Shown here one piece after another: positions 1 through 5,231 of a DNA stretch of 18,972 nucleotides; the first letter of the stretch is position 1, and each line of letters begins with the position of its first letter. Made by a program: the position numbers and the translations under genes. Under the pieces are notes generated by a model that made no database searches, had not been told where the DNA came from, and saw nothing but the letters and a program-made list of their open reading frames with translations. This DNA comes from a bacterium (lineage in GTDB: Bacteria > Babelota > Babeliae > Babelales > JABDEC01). The stretch spans positions 1-18,972 of the forward strand of contig CANKEI010000016.1 in the NCBI GenBank assembly GCA_947481115.1, given 5' to 3'.

Positions 1-73
1 CATGACAGATTGCTGCGATTAATCCATGGTGATCTAAATTTGCTGTTTTAATTTCAACTTCATCAATTATCAT
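1..73 (-). CDS. IS1634-like transposase, N-terminal fragment (DUF4277), cut by window edge
   Basis: The minus strand opens with ATG at 73 and stays open for 24 codons to the left edge. The peptide begins MIIDEVEIKTANLDHHGLIA. The pattern of a charged start followed by N-L-D-H-H-G-L-x-A-A-I-C is what I know from the DUF4277 domain at the N-terminus of IS1634-family transposases, where LDHxGxxAGI is typical. A weak AGGG lies about 8 nt before the start. Only the first residues are visible, so completeness cannot be judged, and no insertion-sequence end could be placed between 74 and 240. The family call rests on recalled pattern similarity only. Confidence 0.6.
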   Translation of the reverse strand, partial: MIIDEVEIKTANLDHHGLIAAICH

Positions 74-127
74 GATTCTTACCCTGCTTATGATGATTTA
101 ATTATCAAGCGCTAAGTTTGGAGCATG

Positions 128-153
128 ATCAACTTTTTGTGAAGAGAGTTGAT
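128..153. repeat. 7-bp inverted repeat upstream of epimerase
   Basis: ATCAACT (128-134) and AGTTGAT (147-153) are perfect inverted copies around a 12-nt loop. They lie between the start of the edge transposase and the epimerase gene. This could be part of an insertion-sequence end, a weak hairpin in the epimerase leader, or chance in AT-rich DNA. Confidence 0.25.
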
Positions 154-240
154 TTAAATTCAAGAAATTAAAAATTTAAAATTGAGATCGCGGGAATGTG
201 GGATATAATAAAAATTAACAAATTAAATTGGAAGATTATC

Positions 241-1245
241 ATGCATAATTATAAAAATAAACAGGTTTTAGTAACGGGTGGCGCTGGTTTTATTGGTGCC
301 CATTTAGTTGAAAAACTAGTTGCTTTAGGCGCATTAGTAACCATCTTAGATAATTTTTCGACGGGTAGTTTAGCTAATTTAGCAGCTGTAAAAACTAAAA
401 TTAAAATTATTACTGGTGACATTTGCGACCCAGATCTGGCTAAAATTCTAAATTTAAATACCCAAAAACTAGATCTATCCACGAGCTTAAATTTAAATAC
501 CACAAACTGGGACTTTGTATTTCACTTAGCAGCAGCTACTTCAGTGCCAGAGTCACTAGAAAATCCCCAAAAATATCACAATATTAATCTCACTGGCACT
601 TTAAATTTACTAAATCTATTTGCCCGTCAGTTAAATACCCCCGAGATCGCAAGTGCAGTCTCGCACACACTAAGCCAAGTTTACAAAAAACCTAAATTTA
701 TCTTCTCTTCTTCTTCAGCTGTCTATGGTGAAAAATCAACCATTTGTGACGAACAAGATCTCTGTGCCCCAACATCGATTTATGGCTTAAATAAATTCAT
801 GGGCGAACAGTACTGCCAGATTTATAGTCAACTATATAATTTACCAACTATCTGCTTACGCTATTTTAATGTCTATGGACCCCGCCAAAATCCACACGGT
901 TCTTATGCGGCAGTTTACACCAAATTTACCTATAATTTAGCGCACAATTTACCGATAATAATTTATGGTGATGGCGCACAAGCGCGTGATTTTGTCACAG
1001 TCGATCAAGTTGTAACTGCTAACTTACAAGCTGGCTTACTCGATAATACCCACTTAAATGGCCAGGCTGTGAATATCGGCTCTGGTGCACCCATCAAAAT
1101 TATTGATTTATTAACACAACTCAAAGCTAATTACCCGGCATATACCGGCGAAATTAAATTTGCGCTAGCCAGAACTGGTGATATCAAGCTATCATGCGCG
1201 AAGATTAGTAAAGCTAAAAGTTTATTTATGAGCAGTATCAGCTAG
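241..1245 (+). CDS. NAD-dependent epimerase/dehydratase (extended SDR, UDP-sugar epimerase type)
   Basis: This is an extended short-chain dehydrogenase of 334 residues, likely interconverting nucleotide sugars (UDP-glucose or UDP-GlcNAc 4-epimerase type) for surface glycans in the cytoplasm. The dinucleotide-binding motif GGAGFIG is at residues 13-19, with D37 ending the second strand as expected for NAD. The catalytic serine cluster is S156-S159 (FSSSSAVYG), and the catalytic pair is Y181xxxK185 (YGLNK). I chose ATG 241 because GGAAG at 230-234 sits 6 nt upstream and the Rossmann strand begins directly after it. An in-frame ATG at 196 lacks a properly spaced site. Two loops are longer than usual: about 95-residue region with repeated LNLNT, and the stretch before the serine motif. 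The protein ends soon after the GDIKLS motif, so the usual last 25-30 residues are missing. Its 3' end overlaps the convergent membrane-protein gene by 24 bp. Substrate cannot be told from sequence. Confidence 0.9.
   Translation: MHNYKNKQVLVTGGAGFIGAHLVEKLVALGALVTILDNFSTGSLANLAAVKTKIKIITGDICDPDLAKILNLNTQKLDLSTSLNLNTTNWDFVFHLAAATSVPESLENPQKYHNINLTGTLNLLNLFARQLNTPEIASAVSHTLSQVYKKPKFIFSSSSAVYGEKSTICDEQDLCAPTSIYGLNKFMGEQYCQIYSQLYNLPTICLRYFNVYGPRQNPHGSYAAVYTKFTYNLAHNLPIIIYGDGAQARDFVTVDQVVTANLQAGLLDNTHLNGQAVNIGSGAPIKIIDLLTQLKANYPAYTGEIKFALARTGDIKLSCAKISKAKSLFMSSIS
449..501 (+). repeat. 14-bp direct repeat inside the epimerase gene
   Basis: TAAATTTAAATACC occurs at 449-462 and again at 488-501, 39 bp apart and in the same frame. 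It encodes the repeated LNLNT peptide in a loop that most SDR epimerases lack. An in-frame duplication would explain the extra residues. Confidence 0.6.
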
Positions 1246-2355
1246 GTCTGATTTAATTAAGTCTAAATTTTGGTGCTGTACCAGATCATATTTTAATAAT
1301 TTTTGATATAAAACTGGCCGTAAAAATTTACGTTCGGCGAGATTAAAGCCCCAGACTACTAAAAGCATGCTGATAAAAGCCAAAGGTAAATACCTAATTG
1401 CTTTGCGACTATTAATCTCTGGATAACCATATTTGATAACAAAAATATTAAATAAATAACAACCAATCACTAATAATACTAATGTTAAAATTAAGACCAC
1501 GAAGCCAAAACTATCTAACGTTTGCACATACGCTAAAATATCTTGCAGATCTAGCCCCACTAATTTAGTTAATGTGATCTGATTCTGCATTAATACTAGT
1601 GGTAAAAAGATCGCCGTCGATACAATGCACACTACTGACAAGATTAAAATTTTAAATGCCGATACCCAGGCTTTTAAATATTTAGATTTAGACCAAGTTC
1701 TAATAAAAAACATGAGCACAGTCGTGGGCACTATAAACATGCGTAGCGAACCAAATAACAGTAGAATTAAACCTAGAATTATATTTAGTTTAGGTGCTGC
1801 AAAAACGTGCTTTAGGTAGGCTGATTGGTAAAAATCTATGGCATAAAACAATGTCCGAACAAGTACCGCCCAAAAAATTAATAATTTAAAAATTTCTTTA
1901 GATCTTAAGAACTTAAATTTCGTTGAAAAGCTAAATTTACGAGCTAATAAAGCGCTAACTGCTGGGTAAACTTTTAACACCACAAAGAAACTGAAAATAT
2001 AATAGCCTACAAAACCTAAGATTGAGACTAGCCAACTATAATTACTATAATTAGGCACGATTTGACTGGCATAGAGATTAAATAAACATAATGGCAAAGA
2101 TGTACAAACAAAGGAGACCCCATTAATTCCAAATGCTGTGCTAGCCGACTGTCCCCAATTAAGTTTTAAAAAATAGCGTAACAATAATGTATATAGCGCT
2201 ACGCCACAGGCCAAAATTACCATTGAGCCTAAATATTCTAATTTTTGCAAATGTGCCAGCTTAAAACCATAGTCTAGATATAAACTAAAAACCCCTAATA
2301 AAATTAAGAGTGCCCATAATTCTAAATATTTAAAGAAACGTAATTTAGCTTCCAT
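1222..2355 (-). CDS. polytopic membrane protein of unknown function
   Basis: I do not recognise this 377-residue protein. It is very hydrophobic, with about nine predicted membrane-spanning segments spread over its whole length, starting near residues 12-32 (LWALLILLGVFSLYLDYGF). Short basic loops separate the helices and the tail after the last helix is hydrophilic (QHQNLDLIKSDLADTAHK). There is no signal peptide cleavage site, no obvious transporter signature and no soluble domain. The start is supported by AGGGG (complement of 2360-2364) four nt before the ATG. It is convergent with the epimerase and its last 24 bp overlap that gene. It is divergent from dnaJ, with a 291-bp gap that also holds a short hairpin, CTCCC/GGGAG at 2382-2394, in what would be this gene's leader. 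A role in envelope or transport is possible but not shown. Confidence 0.75.
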   Translation of the reverse strand: MEAKLRFFKYLELWALLILLGVFSLYLDYGFKLAHLQKLEYLGSMVILACGVALYTLLLRYFLKLNWGQSASTAFGINGVSFVCTSLPLCLFNLYASQIVPNYSNYSWLVSILGFVGYYIFSFFVVLKVYPAVSALLARKFSFSTKFKFLRSKEIFKLLIFWAVLVRTLFYAIDFYQSAYLKHVFAAPKLNIILGLILLLFGSLRMFIVPTTVLMFFIRTWSKSKYLKAWVSAFKILILSVVCIVSTAIFLPLVLMQNQITLTKLVGLDLQDILAYVQTLDSFGFVVLILTLVLLVIGCYLFNIFVIKYGYPEINSRKAIRYLPLAFISMLLVVWGFNLAERKFLRPVLYQKLLKYDLVQHQNLDLIKSDLADTAHK

Positions 2356-2610
2356 AGTTCCCCTACCAGCTATAAATTTTTCTCCCTATGGGAGCAATTA
2401 TAAACATCATGAAATATTACAAATAAATTTACTAACACACCCAATTAACCAACCTGGCCGATTACGTGCCCAATTAATAGATAATCATTTATTTAACTCA
2501 AAAAACAATAGTTGCCATTTAAATTAAGCTAAAATTTTCTATTGATCGATAATTTTGTTATATTTTAAATATTAAATAACTGCTTTTTAACTATTTTTGG
2601 GTAATTTACG

Positions 2611-2616
2611 TATAAC
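2611..2616 (+). promoter_or_regulatory. possible -10 element for dnaJ
   Basis: TATAAC at 2611-2616 matches the sigma-70 -10 consensus in 5 of 6 positions and lies 31 nt before the dnaJ start. No convincing -35 hexamer is at the right distance. No CIRCE-type inverted repeat (TTAGCACTC-N9-GAGTGCTAA) is present in the 2356-2646 gap. Confidence 0.3.
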
Positions 2617-2646
2617 TTTTCTGGCAATTTGAGACTATTTAAGACT

Positions 2647-3807
2647 ATGAGCAAACAAGATTTTTATGAAATATTAGGGGTTTCTAAGAGTGCTTCTGAG
2701 CAGGAAATTAAAACTGCTTATCGCAAATTAGCCATGAAATACCATCCAGACCGTAATCCCAATGATAAGACCGCTGAAGACAAATTTAAAGCTGCCGCAC
2801 AAGCTTATGAAACTTTATCTGACTCAGAAAAACGTCGAAAATATGATCAATTTGGCCATGATGGCTATCAACAAACTAGTAGCCATGGTGGCGGCCATGG
2901 TCCACAAATGGATATGGACGATATCTTTGCCAATTTTGGCGATATTTTCGGCTCTATGTTCGGTGGTGGCGCAAGTCACGCCAGTGCTGGCCGCAAAACT
3001 CGCACAGCGGGCCCCCAAGCACAGCGTGGGCATGATCGGCACATTGAGATTAGTATTAGCTTAAAAGACAGTTACACTGGCGTTAAACATGACATTAGTT
3101 ATGGTCATCTAGCTGCTTGCATAACTTGTCAAGGTAAGGGCACTAAGCCGGGCACTACTACTAATACCTGTACTAAATGCAAGGGCATGGGCCAAATTCA
3201 GTTCCAACAAGGCTTTTTCATGTACGCCCAAACCTGCAGCACTTGTAATGGCCAGGGTTATACTATCCCATCACCTTGCTCAGATTGCAATGGTCGTTCA
3301 CGCAGCCAAAAACAACAAAAATTAACTGTGAGTATCCCACAGGGCATTACTCCGGATGCGGAACTTAGGGTACCCAACAAAGGTGACGCTGGTTTATATG
3401 GTGGCCCCACAGGCGATCTTTATATTCGTGTATTAGTGCAACCTGACCCTAATTTTAAACGTCTTGGTGATCGTTTAGAGTGCCGCGTACTCCTAACTTA
3501 TCCCCAACTAGTTTTTGGTTGCCAAATTGAAATTACTAATATCGATGGTGAAAAGTTGGCGATTAAGATTCCTAAGGGTTGCCAACCTAGTGAACAGATT
3601 TTACTCCCTGGCAAGGGGTTCAAAAATTTAGCTAGTAAGGTCAATGGGAATTTGATCGTGATTACGCAGTGCCATGTGCCTAAAAAGCTCTCAGAAACCG
3701 CTAAAGAGAGCCTGAAAGCTTATTCTGAAGAGATTGGCACTGATACTACTAAAGCTGGCGATACCGGCTTTATTTCTGGACTTTTCAAGAAATTTCTTGG
3801 TCTTTAA
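2647..3807 (+). CDS. dnaJ: molecular chaperone DnaJ (Hsp40)
   Basis: DnaJ is the co-chaperone that stimulates DnaK ATP hydrolysis and delivers unfolded clients in the cytoplasm. The 386-residue protein shows the full class I layout. The J-domain at residues 1-70 has the HPD motif at H33-P34-D35. A Gly/Phe-rich linker follows (about 75-135, with DIFANFGDIFG). A zinc-binding region at about 158-218 has four CxxC repeats (CITC, CTKC, CSTC, CSDC). The C-terminal substrate-binding domains come last. The fourth zinc repeat reads CSDCNGRS, so its final glycine is replaced by serine. I chose ATG 2647 (MSKQDFYEILGV), the canonical start. A TTG at 2629 would add six residues for which there is no family support. 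The ribosome site is weak in either case. dnaK and grpE are not in the window, so the gene stands alone here. Confidence 0.97.
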   Translation: MSKQDFYEILGVSKSASEQEIKTAYRKLAMKYHPDRNPNDKTAEDKFKAAAQAYETLSDSEKRRKYDQFGHDGYQQTSSHGGGHGPQMDMDDIFANFGDIFGSMFGGGASHASAGRKTRTAGPQAQRGHDRHIEISISLKDSYTGVKHDISYGHLAACITCQGKGTKPGTTTNTCTKCKGMGQIQFQQGFFMYAQTCSTCNGQGYTIPSPCSDCNGRSRSQKQQKLTVSIPQGITPDAELRVPNKGDAGLYGGPTGDLYIRVLVQPDPNFKRLGDRLECRVLLTYPQLVFGCQIEITNIDGEKLAIKIPKGCQPSEQILLPGKGFKNLASKVNGNLIVITQCHVPKKLSETAKESLKAYSEEIGTDTTKAGDTGFISGLFKKFLGL

Positions 3808-3934
3808 GCTGTTTCTAGGCTTAAGATAGCTTTATCGACCCTTGCTCTTCAAAGCTCGCTTAAAATTAGTTATATTAAAAACTTACTAAGTTACCTTAAT
3901 TTTCAGGGGTGAACCCTTGGACATAGTAGGGCTT

Positions 3935-3962
3935 TTGACTTACTAATAATAGGGTTTATATT
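3935..3962 (+). promoter_or_regulatory. sigma-70-type promoter for secreted protein gene at 4055
   Basis: TTGACT (3935-3940) and TATATT (3957-3962) are separated by 16 bp, each matching the consensus in 5 of 6 positions. Transcription would start near 3969, leaving a leader of about 85 nt before the ATG at 4055. This is one of the best promoter matches in the window. Confidence 0.5.
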
Positions 3963-3975
3963 AGGTAATAACATC

Positions 3976-4003
3976 GCAGATTGATTTTAACCATGTAATC
4001 TGC
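3976..4003 (+). other. 5' leader hairpin of the 4055 transcript
   Basis: GCAGATT (3976-3982) and AATCTGC (3997-4003) form a perfect 7-bp stem with a 14-nt loop. It would lie within a few bases of the 5' end of an RNA made from the promoter at 3935-3962. A stem at the extreme 5' end often protects mRNA from decay. That role, or an operator role in DNA, is inference. Confidence 0.4.
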
Positions 4004-4054
4004 AGATGAGTCAAAATGGAATGGTTAGATTTTTATAAATAGATGGAGTTCTAT

Positions 4055-4627
4055 ATGAAAAACATTTTCAAGTTTAACAGAGTTTTCTCTGTATTATTGT
4101 TACTTAGTGTAGCTAATAGTGCTACAGCCGGTTTTTGGGATGATTTCACAGATCTATTTACTGATAGCGGCAGTCGTATTTTCGCTGAAGCCAGAGCTGA
4201 AGCTGCTGCTGATAAATTAGCTGTTCAAGCTCCTGTAGCTGTTGCAATTCCTAAAACTGCTGCCGATCTTTTGCGTGATAAAGCTAGTGATGCAATCACT
4301 GCAAAAATCGCTGCTGAATTACCTCCTGTAGCTGCTCCGGCTCAAGCTCCTGTAGCTGCTCCGGCTCAAGCTCCTGTAGCTGCTACTAGTATGTTAAGCT
4401 CAATCGGTTCATTTTTCAGTGAAGCTAGTCGTGCAATTGCAGCAAAAGAAAATAGAAATACTGTGTATGTCGTAGCTGGTATAGCTGCTACTTGTGCAGT
4501 TGGTTTTGCGTTATATAAACGTAGCCAAGCTAAAAAAGTAAATCCAAATGCGATTGACATTGACATTGACAACATATTACAAAAAAAAGGCCTTAACAAA
4601 TTCGTAAATACAACTTTTGCTAAATAA
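4055..4627 (+). CDS. secreted, alanine-rich protein with C-terminal membrane segment, unknown function
   Basis: I do not recognise this 190-residue protein. It starts with a clear signal peptide (residues 1-25: MKNIFKFNR, hydrophobic core, cleavage after NSATA). A mature part rich in Ala, Asp and Phe follows, then an Ala/Pro-rich stretch built from an eight-residue unit (about residues 89-110, QAPVAAPA). A single hydrophobic helix (about 136-154) is followed by a basic anchor, LYKRSQAKK. The tail contains three IDID-type repeats from a 6-bp tandem at 4553-4570. This layout suggests an exported protein tethered to a membrane. ATG 4055 was chosen because GGAG at 4045-4048 lies 6 nt upstream; the in-frame ATG at 4043 would extend the signal peptide with no gain. 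It has its own promoter and a downstream hairpin, so it is probably a single-gene unit. A candidate host-interface protein, by inference only. Confidence 0.75.
   Translation: MKNIFKFNRVFSVLLLLSVANSATAGFWDDFTDLFTDSGSRIFAEARAEAAADKLAVQAPVAVAIPKTAADLLRDKASDAITAKIAAELPPVAAPAQAPVAAPAQAPVAATSMLSSIGSFFSEASRAIAAKENRNTVYVVAGIAATCAVGFALYKRSQAKKVNPNAIDIDIDNILQKKGLNKFVNTTFAK
4323..4384 (+). repeat. 24-bp tandem repeat, 2.6 copies, coding for APVAAPAQ units
   Basis: The 24-bp unit repeats exactly at 4323-4346 and 4347-4370, then partly at 4371-4384. A shorter diverged copy (TCAAGCTCCTGTAGCTG) lies earlier, near 4225-4241. The unit is a multiple of three, so copy-number changes would lengthen or shorten the Ala/Pro linker without shifting the frame. 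Confidence 0.85.
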
Positions 4628-4667
4628 ATATAATTAATAAAATTCACAGCTAGATGTACAGAAGGCT

Positions 4668-4703
4668 CACAGGGCGTTTGGTCGCAAGATCACACGCCCT
4701 GTG
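4668..4703 (+). terminator. strong hairpin after the 4055 gene, terminator-like
   Basis: CACAGGGCGT (4668-4677) and ACGCCCTGTG (4694-4703) form a perfect 10-bp GC-rich stem around a 16-nt loop, 40 nt past the stop codon. The following bases (TTATATTGT) are only partly T, so termination may be inefficient or the stem may mainly protect the 3' end. It is the most stable hairpin in the window outside the tRNA. Confidence 0.6.
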
Positions 4704-4807
4704 TTATATTGTAAATAAAAAACAAGTTAATATATATTCGTATATGACAAATTAGTATACTCAACTTAAAGTAATAGCTAATTTAATTTTAACTTTTGGA
4801 GTTTATA

Positions 4808-5203
4808 ATGTTGAAAAAAATAAATAATTTTTATAAAAAAAATACCAGTTTCACTAAAATTAATTCTAAGTTATTAAGCTTAAATTTAAGCTTAATAATA
4901 TTATTACAAATAGCTACACCAAGTCATGCTGGCCTCTGTGGTTCTAAGCCAGTTGTGCCTGAAAATAAACGCTCTGCCGTCGTAAGGGCTCCCAGAAGAG
5001 CTCTACTAGCACCAATTGCTGTAGCCCCAACACCAATAGTATTGGTGCCACACCTAGACCTGGAACAATTAGCGCGCTACAACAGATTGCGACAAGCATA
5101 TCAGGCAATGGTTGCTGAAGAAGCAGCTGCTCGTGCTGCTGCCGTAGCAATGGTTCTAGGAAATGGCGAAGAGAGCAGATCAGATGATCTAGATGCACAG
5201 TGA
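4808..5203 (+). CDS. small secreted alanine-rich protein, unknown function
   Basis: A 131-residue protein I cannot assign. Residues 1-41 look like a signal peptide with an unusually long, basic n-region (MLKKINNFYKKNTSF...) followed by a hydrophobic core at 22-36 and a likely cleavage after PSHA. The mature part begins GLCGSKP and then has a basic patch. A Pro/Val stretch (PIAVAPTPIVLVP) follows, and a charged Ala-rich helix (residues about 85-118). The C-terminus is acidic. ATG 4808 is supported by GGAG at 4798-4801, 6 nt upstream, the same arrangement as the neighbour at 4055. The PIA...VLVP stretch resembles one in the secreted protein at 8238, hinting at a loose family. The gene is convergent with the sbcC-like gene, 28 bp away. 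Export and host contact are inferences from the signal peptide alone. Confidence 0.7.
   Translation: MLKKINNFYKKNTSFTKINSKLLSLNLSLIILLQIATPSHAGLCGSKPVVPENKRSAVVRAPRRALLAPIAVAPTPIVLVPHLDLEQLARYNRLRQAYQAMVAEEAAARAAAVAMVLGNGEESRSDDLDAQ
4871..4898. repeat. 28-bp perfect palindrome inside the signal-peptide coding region
   Basis: From 4871 to 4898 the sequence equals its own reverse complement with no spacer, centred on AAATTT at 4882-4887 and carrying two AAGCTT sites. It encodes residues 22-31 (LLSLNLSLII) of the secreted protein at 4808. The symmetric peptide LSLNLSL with TTA/AGC codons accounts for part of it. Confidence 0.9.
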
Positions 5204-5231
5204 AAAATAATAAAAATATAATTAGTTAAAT

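Noticed and set aside
196..240. Longer start for the epimerase at ATG 196
   Set aside because: No properly spaced ribosome site, and the extra 15 residues have no family support; GGAAG before ATG 241 does.
249..503. Minus-strand reading frame inside the epimerase gene
   Set aside because: It is the complement of a clearly conserved coding region with no domain of its own.
2607..2616. TTTACGTATAAC shared by the dnaJ upstream region and the MarR operator region (18609-18620)
   Set aside because: The shared run is only about a dozen AT-biased bases, lies outside a palindrome near dnaJ, and is on the opposite strand relative to gene direction.
2356..2646. CIRCE or other heat-shock operator before dnaJ
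   Set aside because: No TTAGCACTC/GAGTGCTAA-type repeat is present; only a short CTCCC/GGGAG hairpin and AT-rich sequence.
2762..3064. Overlapping frames on both strands inside dnaJ
   Set aside because: DnaJ is fully conserved here; the overlapping frames lack ribosome sites and recognisable content.
4366..4647. Minus-strand frame opposite the secreted protein at 4055
   Set aside because: Opposite-strand shadow of Ala/Pro-rich repeats; the plus strand has a promoter, ribosome site and signal peptide.
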